From: Albimonas pacifica
Lineage (GTDB): Bacteria; Pseudomonadota; Alphaproteobacteria; Rhodobacterales; Rhodobacteraceae
NCBI RefSeq assembly: GCF_900113695.1
Contig: NZ_FOQH01000001.1
Location: 434,001 to 498,000 of the forward strand
Length of the DNA: 64,000 nt
Direction of reading: 5' to 3'
Position numbers and translations under genes: made by a program. The notes beneath the pieces were generated by a model. It ran no database searches. It had not been told where the DNA came from and worked only from the letters and a program-made list of their open reading frames with translations. This document shows positions 43,688-52,068 of the stretch, one piece after another; the first letter of the stretch is position 1, and every line of letters starts with the position of its first letter.

Positions 43688-44037
43688 GTGGCCTCCGGCG
43701 CCCGCGCGGCGCGGGCGGCGTGCTGGGGCGCCGCGCGGAAGCCCGCGTCGGACGCTCGGGGGGGGAATCGGGGGCTGGGACGGCCGGGGCTGGCCCGTCG
43801 CCCGGGCGGACGAGGTCGGGCCGGCGCGGCGCCTGGCGACGCCCGGAACCTCGGATAACCGACGAATGAAGTCAAGAATGCCCGAAGCCGGTTGAAACCA
43901 AAGTGAAACGGTCGGATAAGGGCGCCGCGAGCCGATGGGCGGCTCGCCGATCCACCCATCCGGGGCGCGTGTGCGCGGGCTGGTCCTGAGCCGGCGCGCC
44001 TGTCCGGAGAGGCAGACGCTGCGATCCGGGTGGAGCG
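43688..44037. promoter_or_regulatory. Divergent regulatory region of the haem locus
   Basis: A 350-bp region between the haemophore-like and receptor genes. A good forward promoter candidate is TTGAAA (43892-43897), 17 bp, GATAAG (43915-43920), about 118 bp upstream of hmuR. TCGGATAA occurs at 43851-43858 and again at 43912-43919, the second overlapping the -10, and may be an iron or haem regulator site. The rest is GC-rich and shows no gene. Confidence 0.55.
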
Positions 44038-46260
44038 ATGATCAGATTTCCCTGGGCGGCCTCGGCCGTCGCCGTCTCGGCCGCGGCGCTTTCCGCGGGC
44101 CTCGCCGCCGCGCAGGACCGGGCCCCGATGGCCGAGACGCCCGCGCCGGGCGCCGAAGCGCCCGCCTCCGCCATTGCGGACGACGGCGGCGAGGCGGTGC
44201 TGCTGAGCCCCATCGACGTCGACGCCCTGCAGCCGCCCCCCGCCCAGCCCCGGGCCGAGATCGGGCGCGCGGCGCTGGCCCGCACGCCGTTGCGCTCGGT
44301 CGGCGACGCGCTGGCGGACACGCCGGGCGTGACGGCGGTGGACGACCGCCGCAACCCGGGCGTGGCGGTCGAGGTGCGCGGCCTGCGCGACCGCGGCCGG
44401 GTGACCACCACCATCGACGGCGCGCGGCAGAACTTCCAGCAGGCGGGGCACGGCTCCTCCTCGCTGGCCTACGTGGATTCGAACCTGCTGCGCGCCATCG
44501 AGGTCGAGAAATCGGTGACCGCCGGCGTCGGCGGGGCGGGGGCGCTGGCGGGCTCGGTCGGGTTCCGGACCATCGAGCCGGACGACGTGATCCCGGCGGG
44601 CGACGACTGGGGCGCGCAGGGCAGGATCGGGGCCGGCGACAACGCCTATCGCTTCGACGGCTTCGCGGCCGGCGCCTGGCGGCCGAACGCCCGCGTCGCG
44701 GCGCTGCTGGCGATCTCGCGCAAGGAGTTGGGCGACTACGCCATCGGCGAGGCGGGGCGGGTCGAGACCTCGCCCACCTCCTTCGTGCCCACCGCGGACC
44801 CGGTCTCGCAGACCGGATCCGAGGAGGTCTCGGCGCTCGCCAAGGCGGTGATCTCGCTGACGCCGGCGGCGGACCTGACGCTGAGCTACCTCGACTACCG
44901 CGCCCAGTTCCAGACCAGCGCGGCGGGGGCGGTGGACGACCAGGACACGACCAACCGCACGGCGACGGCGCGGCTCGACTGGGCGCCGGCGAACTCGATC
45001 CACGAGGTGGAGACGACGCTCTACTGGAACGGGGTCGAGAACCGCCAGGACCGCGCGCCGCGGGCCTCCTACGGCGGGTTCAAGCTGGACTATGCGCTGG
45101 ACACGTTCGGCGGCTCGATCTCCGACACCATGGGCTTCGAGACGCGCTTCGGCGTGCTGGAGCTGACGGCGGGGGGCGAGGCCTTCGGGGACGAGACCTC
45201 CACCGCCTCGGTCGCCGAGGATCCGACCGACGATCCCGACGACGTGTGGTTCTCGGGCGCGAACCCGGAGGGCGAGCGGCAGGTGGGCGGGCTCTTCGCG
45301 CGCGCCGCGCTGGCGCCGGCCGACTGGCTGCGGCTGCGCGGCGGCCTGCGCCTCGACGGCTACCGGCTGGAGGGGACGGCGAGCGTCTACGGCTGGCGGC
45401 GTGGGACGGCGGGCTACAGCGATCTGCCGGTCAGCCAGTCGGACTGGCGGCTGGTCCCCTCGGTCGGGGTCTCGGTCCTGCCGGCGCGCGGCTGGGAGGT
45501 CTTCGCCGACTACACCGAGGGCTGGCGCCCGCCGACCCTGTCGGAATCGGTCTTCGGGGGCAGCCACATCGGCTTCCTGCAGCCCTTCGCCCCCAACCCC
45601 GGCCTGCGGCCCGAGACCGCCCGGATGCTCGAGAGCGGCGTCGCCTTCGAGGAGCGCGCCCTGTTGCGCGACGACGACCGGCTGCGGGTGCGCGCCAGCG
45701 TCTACGCGCGGGACGTGAGCGACTACATAACCTCGCAGGAGGTCCTGCGCCGCGCGCCCGGCTTCGGCGACCTGCGCTACATCGCCTATGTGAACATCGA
45801 CGGCACGACCCGGTTCCGCGGGGCCGAGCTGGAGGCCGCCTATTCCATCGGCCGCTTCGACCTCGGCCTCGGGCTGGAGGCGCTGGACGTCAACCTCGAC
45901 GGGACCTTCGACGAGCGGCCCTGGAACGGCCGCCCCGACCCGAAGGCGGTCGCCGCCGCGCCGTCCTCGCCGCCGTCGTTCCAGGCGAGCGTCACCGCGC
46001 AGGCGCGGCTGCTGGGCGACCGGCTGACGCTGGGCGGGCGGATGCGGCTGGCGGGCGATTCGACCGACAGCCTCTCGGCCTACCGGCTCGACGGGTTCAT
46101 GACCTTCGACGCCTGGGCGAGCCTTGCGATCACCGAGACGGCGGCGGTGCGGCTCTCGGCCGTGAACCTCACCGACCAGGCCTATGTCGATCCCAACGGC
46201 TCCACCGCCTACCCGGCCCCGGGCCGGACGCTGGCGCTGTCGCTCGAGGCGCGGTTCTGA
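44038..46260 (+). CDS. hmuR: TonB-dependent haem/haemoglobin receptor
   Basis: A 740-residue outer-membrane receptor. It has a signal peptide (AAALSAGLAAAQ), a plug domain (PLRSVGDALADTPGVTAVDDR, VRGLRDRGRVTTTIDGARQN) and a long beta-barrel ending in Phe (LALSLEARF). The haem-receptor region between WRPPT and NPGLRPET contains a His (FGGSHIGF), corresponding to the FRAP-NPNL region of haemoglobin receptors. It brings haem across the outer membrane using TonB energy. The ATG follows GGTGGAG. Confidence 0.88.
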   Translation: MIRFPWAASAVAVSAAALSAGLAAAQDRAPMAETPAPGAEAPASAIADDGGEAVLLSPIDVDALQPPPAQPRAEIGRAALARTPLRSVGDALADTPGVTAVDDRRNPGVAVEVRGLRDRGRVTTTIDGARQNFQQAGHGSSSLAYVDSNLLRAIEVEKSVTAGVGGAGALAGSVGFRTIEPDDVIPAGDDWGAQGRIGAGDNAYRFDGFAAGAWRPNARVAALLAISRKELGDYAIGEAGRVETSPTSFVPTADPVSQTGSEEVSALAKAVISLTPAADLTLSYLDYRAQFQTSAAGAVDDQDTTNRTATARLDWAPANSIHEVETTLYWNGVENRQDRAPRASYGGFKLDYALDTFGGSISDTMGFETRFGVLELTAGGEAFGDETSTASVAEDPTDDPDDVWFSGANPEGERQVGGLFARAALAPADWLRLRGGLRLDGYRLEGTASVYGWRRGTAGYSDLPVSQSDWRLVPSVGVSVLPARGWEVFADYTEGWRPPTLSESVFGGSHIGFLQPFAPNPGLRPETARMLESGVAFEERALLRDDDRLRVRASVYARDVSDYITSQEVLRRAPGFGDLRYIAYVNIDGTTRFRGAELEAAYSIGRFDLGLGLEALDVNLDGTFDERPWNGRPDPKAVAAAPSSPPSFQASVTAQARLLGDRLTLGGRMRLAGDSTDSLSAYRLDGFMTFDAWASLAITETAAVRLSAVNLTDQAYVDPNGSTAYPAPGRTLALSLEARF

Positions 46261-46302
46261 TGGCGGGCGGCGGGCTGCCCCCGCGTCCCGCGCGCCCGGC
46301 TC

Positions 46303-46344
46303 TTGACGGCGCGGGCGGAAACGGTGAATTCCTGAAATCACCGT
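46303..46344 (+). promoter_or_regulatory. Candidate promoter-operator upstream of hmuSTUV
   Basis: TTGACG (46303-46308) is a candidate -35. A 24-bp imperfect palindrome at 46321-46344 (arms acggtga and tcaccgt, 20 of 24 positions symmetrical) covers the place of the -10. This geometry suits a repressor responding to iron or haem. The -10 itself (gaattc) is poor. Confidence 0.4.
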
Positions 46345-46426
46345 GCGACCCCAGCCTCCGCCAGGTCCCCGCGCTTCTCCCTCACCGCTGGACTGGACGC
46401 GCCCTCCGCGGCGCGCGGAGGCTGCC

Positions 46427-47503
46427 TTGACCGACCTGGCCGCGACGCCGCTCGACTTCGCCGCGATTCTCGCCGCGATCCCCCCTGCATCCGACGCGGC
46501 GCCGCCGCCCCGCGCGCGCGATCTCGCCGACAGGCTGGGCGTGCCCGAGGCCGCGCTGTCGGAGGCGCGGCGCGCCACCGGCGAGACCCGGCGCCTGGCG
46601 CGCGGCGATCACAAGGGCGCCTTCCGCGACCTGCTGATCGGCGTGGGCGGGGTGGGCGAGGTGATGGCGCTGACCCGCTCCGACCATTGCGTGCACGAGA
46701 AGCACGGGGAATATCTCGCCCCCGAGATCGAGGGCCCCGTCGGCCTGTTCCTGGGCGAGATCGACCTGCGCCTGTTCCTGTTCAACTGGAAATACGCCTA
46801 CGCGGTGAACGAGGTCACCCGATCCGGCCCGCGCCGCTCGCTCCAGTTCTTCGACGCCGCCGGCGAGGCGATGCACAAGATCTACGAGACGCAGGCGACC
46901 GATTCCGCGGCCTTCACCGCCCTGATCGAGGCCCACGCCGAGGACGACGCCCCCGCGGCCGAGTTCGCCCCGATCCCGCCCGCCAAGGCGCCGCGCCCGG
47001 ACGCCGAGATCGACGTCGCCGCGCTCCGCGCCGACTGGGCCGCGATGAAGGACACGCACGAGTTCTTCGGCATGCTGCGCGCCCACGACGTGGCCCGCGA
47101 GCAGGCGATGCGCCTGGTGGGCGCCGACTGGGCGCGTCCCGTGCCGCTCGACGCCTGCCGCCATGTGTTCGAGCGCGCCTCCCAGACCGGCCAGCCGATC
47201 ATGGTCTTCGCCTTCAACCGCGGCTGCGTGCAGATCCACACCGGCCCGGTGTCGACGATCAAGGTGATGGGCCCGTGGCTGAACGTGCTCGACCCCCGCT
47301 TCAACCTGCACCTGCGCGAGGACCGCATCGCCTCGGCCTGGATCGTGCGCAAGCCCGGCGACACCGGCGACGTGACCTCGCTGGAGCTGTTCGACAGGGA
47401 CGGGTTCTGCTTCGTGCAGCTCTTCGGGGAGCGCAAGCCCGGCAAGCCCGAGCGCGAGGACTGGCGCGCCCTGCTGGCCGAGCTGGAAGGGGAGCCCGCA
47501 TGA
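46427..47503 (+). CDS. hmuS: Haem-degrading/haem-trafficking protein HmuS
   Basis: A 358-residue HmuS/ChuS-family protein with the two repeated haem-binding halves. The N-terminal repeat includes GVGEVMALTRSDHCVHEKHG; the C-terminal repeat includes QPIMVFAFNRGCVQIHTGPV and MGPWLNVLDPRFNLHLRED. It takes haem from the importer in the cytoplasm and degrades or delivers it. The start is TTG at 46427, supported by CGGAGG five bases before; an in-frame GTG at 46343 would add 28 unconserved residues and lies inside the palindrome. Confidence 0.87.
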   Translation: MTDLAATPLDFAAILAAIPPASDAAPPPRARDLADRLGVPEAALSEARRATGETRRLARGDHKGAFRDLLIGVGGVGEVMALTRSDHCVHEKHGEYLAPEIEGPVGLFLGEIDLRLFLFNWKYAYAVNEVTRSGPRRSLQFFDAAGEAMHKIYETQATDSAAFTALIEAHAEDDAPAAEFAPIPPAKAPRPDAEIDVAALRADWAAMKDTHEFFGMLRAHDVAREQAMRLVGADWARPVPLDACRHVFERASQTGQPIMVFAFNRGCVQIHTGPVSTIKVMGPWLNVLDPRFNLHLREDRIASAWIVRKPGDTGDVTSLELFDRDGFCFVQLFGERKPGKPEREDWRALLAELEGEPA

Positions 47504-48399
47504 GCTCCGCCGCCCTCTCCCGCCGCGCCCTGCTCGCGCTGGGCGCGGGCGGCGTGCTGGCGCTGGGCCGGCCCGCCTTCGCGCAAGGCCCCGAGCGCCT
47601 GGTCGTCGCCGGCGGCGACCTGACCGAGATCGCCTTCGCGCTGGGCGCGGGGGAGCGGATCGTGGCCGTCGACACCACCTCGATGTTCCCGGCGGAGACC
47701 GGCCCGCTGCCGAAGATCGGCTACCTGCGCCAGCTCACGCCCGAGGGCATCCTGGCGCTGGCCCCCGACGCGGTGATCGCCTCGGCCGACGCGGGCCCCC
47801 CGCCGACGCTGGAGCGGCTCGCGGCCGCCGGCGTGCGGGTGGAGGTCGCGCCGGAGGGCAAGGACACCTCCGTGATCCCCGCCAAGATCGCCTTCATGGG
47901 CCGCGCGCTGGACCGCGAGGCCGAGGCCGAGGCGCTGGCCGAGGCCTTCCGCGCGCAGATGGGGGCCCTGCAGGCGGCGCTGGCGGGCGTCGAGACCCGC
48001 CCCGCCGTCATGGTGCTGCTCGCCGCCGGACGCGGGGCGCCTCTGGTCGCGGGGACCGGCACCGCGGCGGACGAGATCGTGGGCCTTGCGCGCGGGCTCA
48101 ACGCGGTGACGGGCTACGAGGGCTACCGGCCGCTGTCGGCCGAGGCCGCCATCGCCGCCGCCCCCGACGTGCTGCTCGTGCCCGACCACGCCATCGGCAT
48201 GATGGGCGGGCGGGAGGCGCTGCTCGCCCGGCCGGAGATCGCCGCCACCCCTGCCGGCGCGGCCGGCCGGCTGGTGGTGATGGACGGGCTGAAGCTGCTG
48301 GGCCTCGGCCTGCGCACGCCGCTCGCCATCGCCGAGCTCGCCCGGGCGCTGCACCCGCAGGCGCGGATCGAGGTCGCCGGGATGGAGACCCCGGGGTGA
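47500..48399 (+). CDS. hmuT: Haem ABC transporter substrate-binding protein HmuT
   Basis: A 299-residue periplasmic haem-binding protein with a signal peptide (SRRALLALGAGGVLALGRPAFAQ, Tat-like RR). It has the class III helical-backbone fold: IVAVDTTSMFPAE, KIGYLRQLTPEGIL (the Tyr is the probable haem ligand), VAPEGKDT and DEIVGLARGLNAVTGYEGY. The start overlaps the HmuS stop by ATGA and the end overlaps HmuU by GTGA. Confidence 0.9.
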   Translation: MSSAALSRRALLALGAGGVLALGRPAFAQGPERLVVAGGDLTEIAFALGAGERIVAVDTTSMFPAETGPLPKIGYLRQLTPEGILALAPDAVIASADAGPPPTLERLAAAGVRVEVAPEGKDTSVIPAKIAFMGRALDREAEAEALAEAFRAQMGALQAALAGVETRPAVMVLLAAGRGAPLVAGTGTAADEIVGLARGLNAVTGYEGYRPLSAEAAIAAAPDVLLVPDHAIGMMGGREALLARPEIAATPAGAAGRLVVMDGLKLLGLGLRTPLAIAELARALHPQARIEVAGMETPG

Positions 48400-49505
48400 G
48401 CCTCGCCGGCGCCGAGGGCGAGGTCCGCGCCGCCGGCGCCCCCGGCGCCCGAGAGCCCCGGACCCGCAGGCCGGGTCTCCGGGTCGTCACGCGTCCTGCC
48501 CTGGCGCTGGCGGCGCTCGCCCTCGCCGCCCTCTGCGCCCTGCTGGCGGAACTGGTCTACGGCCCCGTTCACATCCCGCTCGCGGACATCCTCGCCGCCC
48601 TGCGCGGAGAGGCCGACCGGGCGACCGAGGCGATCCTCCTCCAGATCCGCGCGCCGCGCGCGGCGCTGGGCGTCGCGGTCGGCGCCGGGCTGGCGCTGGC
48701 GGGGACCGCGCTGCAGGGCGTGCTGCGCAACCCGCTGGCCGATCCGCAGCTGATCGGCGTCTCGGCCGGCGCCTCGGTGGGGGCGGTGGCGGTGATCGTC
48801 TTCGGCGGCGGGCTGGTCGCGGCGCTGCCCGCGGGCCTGGGCCTGTGGGCGCTGCCGGCCGCGGCCTTCCTGGGCGCGGCCGCCGTCACCGCCTTCGTCT
48901 TCGGCTTCTCGCGGCGGGCGGGCGAGACCTCGGTCGCCACGCTGATCCTCGCAGGCGTCGCGGCCAACGCCATCGCCATGGCGGGCGTCGGCGCGATGGT
49001 CTTCTCCGCCGACGACCAGCAGCTGCGCGAGCTGACCTTCTGGACCATGGGCGGCCTCGGCGCCGCCGGCCCCGTGCCCGTCGCCGTCGCCGGCGGCGCC
49101 GCGTTGATCGCGGGGGCGGGTCTCATGCGCATGGGCCGCGCGCTCGACCTCCTGCAGCTCGGCGAACGCGCCGCCTTCCATGCCGGCCTCGACGTCGAGC
49201 GGGCCAAGTTCGCCGCCGCCGGCTGGTCGGCGCTGGCCGTCGGCGCGGTCACCGCCTTCGCCGGGCCCATCGGCTTCATCGGCCTCTGCGCGCCGCATCT
49301 GGCGCGGCTGATGGTGGGCCCGGGCCACCGCGCGGTCCTGCCTGCCGCGGCGCTCGCCGGCGTCGCCCTGACGCTCGCCGCCGACCTCGTCGTGCGCACC
49401 GCCGTGCCCCCGGCCGAGCCCCCCATCGGCATCGCCACCTCGCTGATCGGCGGGCCGTTCTTCCTGTGGCTGCTGATGTCGCGCCTGCGGAGGTCCCATG
49501 CTTGA
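48396..49505 (+). CDS. hmuU: Haem ABC transporter permease HmuU
   Basis: A 369-residue FecCD-family permease with about ten membrane helices; family features are RAPRAALGVAVGAGLALAGTA, LQGVLRNPLADPQLIGVSAG and AGPIGFIGLCAPHLARLMVG. It forms the membrane channel for HmuT/HmuV haem import. GTG start overlapping the HmuT stop. Confidence 0.91.
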   Translation: MSLAGAEGEVRAAGAPGAREPRTRRPGLRVVTRPALALAALALAALCALLAELVYGPVHIPLADILAALRGEADRATEAILLQIRAPRAALGVAVGAGLALAGTALQGVLRNPLADPQLIGVSAGASVGAVAVIVFGGGLVAALPAGLGLWALPAAAFLGAAAVTAFVFGFSRRAGETSVATLILAGVAANAIAMAGVGAMVFSADDQQLRELTFWTMGGLGAAGPVPVAVAGGAALIAGAGLMRMGRALDLLQLGERAAFHAGLDVERAKFAAAGWSALAVGAVTAFAGPIGFIGLCAPHLARLMVGPGHRAVLPAAALAGVALTLAADLVVRTAVPPAEPPIGIATSLIGGPFFLWLLMSRLRRSHA

Positions 49506-50301
49506 GGCCGTCGCCCTGACCGTCCGCCGCGGCGGGCGCGAGACCCTGTCGTCGGTCTCCCTCGCCCTCGCCCCCGGCGAGGTGCTGGCCGTCTGCGGCC
49601 CCAACGGCGCGGGCAAGTCCACCCTGCTGGCCGCCCTGGCGGGAGACCTGCGCCCCGCCTGCGGCGAGATCCGGATCGACGGCGCCCCCGCGGCCCGCCT
49701 ATCCGCCCACGCGATGGCGGTGCGCCGCGCGGTGCTGGAGCAGGCGCCTGCCCTCTCGGCCCCCTTCACCGCGCGCGAGCTGGCGGCGCTGGGCCTCGTC
49801 TCCCGCATCCCCACGCCGGCGGAGGCCGCCGCGATGGTCGCCCGGGCGCTGGAGGCGACGGGCCTCGCCCGCCTCGCCGACCGCCCCGCCACGGCGCTGT
49901 CGGGCGGCGAGCAGGCCCGCGCCCACTTCGCCCGCGCCCTCGTGCAGATCGCCTGCGGCCGCGCCGAGGATCCCGCCCGCGGCGGCCGCTACCTTCTGCT
50001 GGACGAGCCCACCGCCAGCCTCGACCTCGCCCGGCAGGCGGGCGCCATGCAGGCGGCGCGCCGGGCGCGCGACGGCGGCGTGGGCGTGCTGGCGGTGCTG
50101 CACGACCTCAACCTCGCCGCCGCCTTCGCCGACCGCGTGGCGCTGCTCGCCGCCGGCCGCCTGGTCGCGGTGGGGACGCCCGCCGAGGTCCTGACCCCCG
50201 GCCTTCTCGGCGAGGTCTACGGCCTCCCGATCTCCGTCGGCACGGGCCCCCGCGGCGGCCCCGCCATCGCCCCCGACTTCTCGGCGGCGGCGGCCACCTG
50301 A
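49498..50301 (+). CDS. hmuV: Haem ABC transporter ATP-binding protein HmuV
   Basis: A 267-residue ATPase with Walker A GPNGAGKST, signature LSGGEQAR, Walker B LLLDEPTASLD and switch His in VLHDLNLAAAF, as in haem and siderophore importers. It overlaps hmuU by 8 bp and closes the hmuSTUV operon. The first arm of the 80-bp inverted repeat begins at the base after its stop codon. Confidence 0.91.
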   Translation: MLEAVALTVRRGGRETLSSVSLALAPGEVLAVCGPNGAGKSTLLAALAGDLRPACGEIRIDGAPAARLSAHAMAVRRAVLEQAPALSAPFTARELAALGLVSRIPTPAEAAAMVARALEATGLARLADRPATALSGGEQARAHFARALVQIACGRAEDPARGGRYLLLDEPTASLDLARQAGAMQAARRARDGGVGVLAVLHDLNLAAAFADRVALLAAGRLVAVGTPAEVLTPGLLGEVYGLPISVGTGPRGGPAIAPDFSAAAAT

Positions 50302-50381
50302 GCCCGCCGTCGACGGGGACGCAGGGCGGGGCGGTCGCGGCCGCGCAGCGGACGCGCCGGGGCGCCCGCGTCCCGGGCGGG
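50302..50381. repeat. 80-bp inverted repeat, left arm
   Basis: This 80-bp segment is the reverse complement of 53334-53413 with one mismatch (79 of 80). It fills the gap between the hmuV and ribokinase stop codons. Together the arms bracket ribokinase, phosphoribosyltransferase and the M20 amidohydrolase. Confidence 0.92.
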
Positions 50382-50386
50382 ACGGC

Positions 50387-51316
50387 TCACCCCAGCGCCG
50401 CGTCCACCTCGGCGCGCATCGGCGCCGAGGCCGCCGCCCCCGGCCGGGTCACCGAGATCCCCGCCGCCGCATTGGCGAAGCGCACCGCCTCGACCGGCGC
50501 CCGCCCCTCGGCCAGCGCCGTCGCATAGGCCCCCGCGAAGACGTCGCCCGCGCCGACCGTGTCCACCACCGGCCCGCGCCCCAGCGCCGGCAGCCGATGC
50601 TCGCCGGAGGCCTCGCACAGCAGCGCCCCCCGAGACCCCATCGTCAGCACCACCGTCCCGACCCCCATCGCCCGCAGGGCCCGGGCGGCGCGGCGCGCGT
50701 CCTCCTCGCTCTCGACCGAGAGGCCGGTCAGCGCCTCCGCCTCCGGCTCGTTGGGCGTCAGGTGATCGCACAGCGCCAGCAGGTCGGCGGGCAGATGCGC
50801 CGCGGGGGCCGGGTTCAGGATCGTCGCCACCCCCGCCCCGCGCGCGATCTCCAGCGCCCGCCGCGTGGCCGGCAGGGGGTGTTCGAGCTGGGCGAGGAAC
50901 ACGGCCGATCCCTCGATCTGCGCCGCGAAGCCCTCCACGTCCGCCGGGCACAGCTCCGCCGCCGCGCCGGGGTGCACGGCGATGGCGTTCCGGCCGCTCG
51001 CCGTCTCCACCAGGATCAGCGCCGAGCCGGTGGGCTGCGTCTGAGAGACCACCACCAGCGGCTCCACCCCCGCCTCGGCCCAGGTCTCCCGCGCCAACGC
51101 GGCGCCGGCGTCCTGCCCCAGGCGCGTGATCAGCCGCGCCTTCGCCCCCAGCCGCGCCGCCGCCACCGCCTGGTTCGAGCCCTTGCCCCCCGGCCCCTCG
51201 TAGACCGCGTCGGCGAGCAGCGTCTCGCCCATCCGAGGCTGGCGGGGCGCGAGGCAGGTGACGTCGCGCGCGAAGATGCCCAGCACGCACACGGCGCCGG
51301 AACGGGGGTCGGTCAT
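50387..51316 (-). CDS. rbsK: Ribokinase (PfkB family)
   Basis: A 309-residue sugar kinase. Signature 1 is visible as YEGPGGKGSNQAVAAARLGA and signature 2 as VVDTVGAGDVFAGAYATAL, including the catalytic Asp in GAGD. It phosphorylates ribose to ribose-5-phosphate. The start overlaps the phosphoribosyltransferase stop by ATGA. With the nearby nucleoside hydrolase, it would use ribose released from nucleosides. Confidence 0.9.
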   Translation of the reverse strand: MTDPRSGAVCVLGIFARDVTCLAPRQPRMGETLLADAVYEGPGGKGSNQAVAAARLGAKARLITRLGQDAGAALARETWAEAGVEPLVVVSQTQPTGSALILVETASGRNAIAVHPGAAAELCPADVEGFAAQIEGSAVFLAQLEHPLPATRRALEIARGAGVATILNPAPAAHLPADLLALCDHLTPNEPEAEALTGLSVESEEDARRAARALRAMGVGTVVLTMGSRGALLCEASGEHRLPALGRGPVVDTVGAGDVFAGAYATALAEGRAPVEAVRFANAAAGISVTRPGAAASAPMRAEVDAALG

Positions 51317-52023
51317 CGGGCGGGCTCCTCGAGCGGGATCGGGTCGGGCGAGGCGGCGGGGGCCCAGCCCTCGCCCTCCCGCGACAGAAGGGGCGTGCGC
51401 AGGACGCCGTGGATGCGGGCGGGGGCGGAGGGGAACTCCGCCGCCAGCGGCGCCCGCCAGCGCTCGGTCTGCAGCATGGCGCAGCCGATGGCGACGGGTT
51501 CGACGCCGATGCCGTGGAGCAGCCGCAGGCCCGCGGCGATCGAGGCGCCGGACGAGATCACGTCGTCCACCAGCGCCACCCGCCGTCCCTGCAGCAGCGG
51601 CAGCATCCGCGGATCGACATAGAGCCGCTTGCTCCCGCCCGGGCTGGTGATCGAGCTCAGCGGCGTCGACAGCGCCTCGTCGTACCAGAATTTGCGCGAC
51701 GTCCCGAAGGGCGCGTAGCGGGCGTGGCCGAGGCGCTCGGCCACCGCGCGGGCCAGCGGCAGGCCCAGGGTGGGCAGGCCGGCCACGATCTCGGGGGCCG
51801 CGGGGCGCAGCAGCCCGGCGAGCGCGTCGGCGAGCGCGGCCTCGACGGCGAAACTGGCCTGGTTGAGGATCAGCGAGGCGATCCCGTTCGCCGTCCCCGC
51901 CAGCGGGCGGATCGGCAGGAACAGGACCCTGCCGTCAGGCAGGGAGGCGGGGAAGCGGTCGGTCCAGGGGGGCGGGGCGGCCGGGGGAGGCGCGATCTCC
52001 TGCCAGAAGTCGTGAGGCTGCAT
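51313..52023 (-). CDS. Type I phosphoribosyltransferase
   Basis: A 236-residue PRTase with the PRPP-binding motif VALVDDVISSGASI; other typical pieces are EIVAGLPTLGLPLARAVAERLG and the flexible loop SRKFWYDEALSTPLSS. It probably joins a base to PRPP, salvaging purine or pyrimidine, but the acceptor cannot be read from the sequence. It is co-transcribed with the ribokinase and divergent from the M20 gene. Confidence 0.8.
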   Translation of the reverse strand: MQPHDFWQEIAPPPAAPPPWTDRFPASLPDGRVLFLPIRPLAGTANGIASLILNQASFAVEAALADALAGLLRPAAPEIVAGLPTLGLPLARAVAERLGHARYAPFGTSRKFWYDEALSTPLSSITSPGGSKRLYVDPRMLPLLQGRRVALVDDVISSGASIAAGLRLLHGIGVEPVAIGCAMLQTERWRAPLAAEFPSAPARIHGVLRTPLLSREGEGWAPAASPDPIPLEEPAR

Positions 52024-52068
52024 CGGGGGCCCTTGCGTGGAAGTCGCGTGGGTCTAGCATGCGCGGCC

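Noticed and set aside
46343-46426. GTG at 46343 as the start of hmuS
   Set aside because: The added 28 residues are unconserved Pro/Arg-rich sequence and the codon lies inside a palindrome; the TTG at 46427 has a well-placed CGGAGG.
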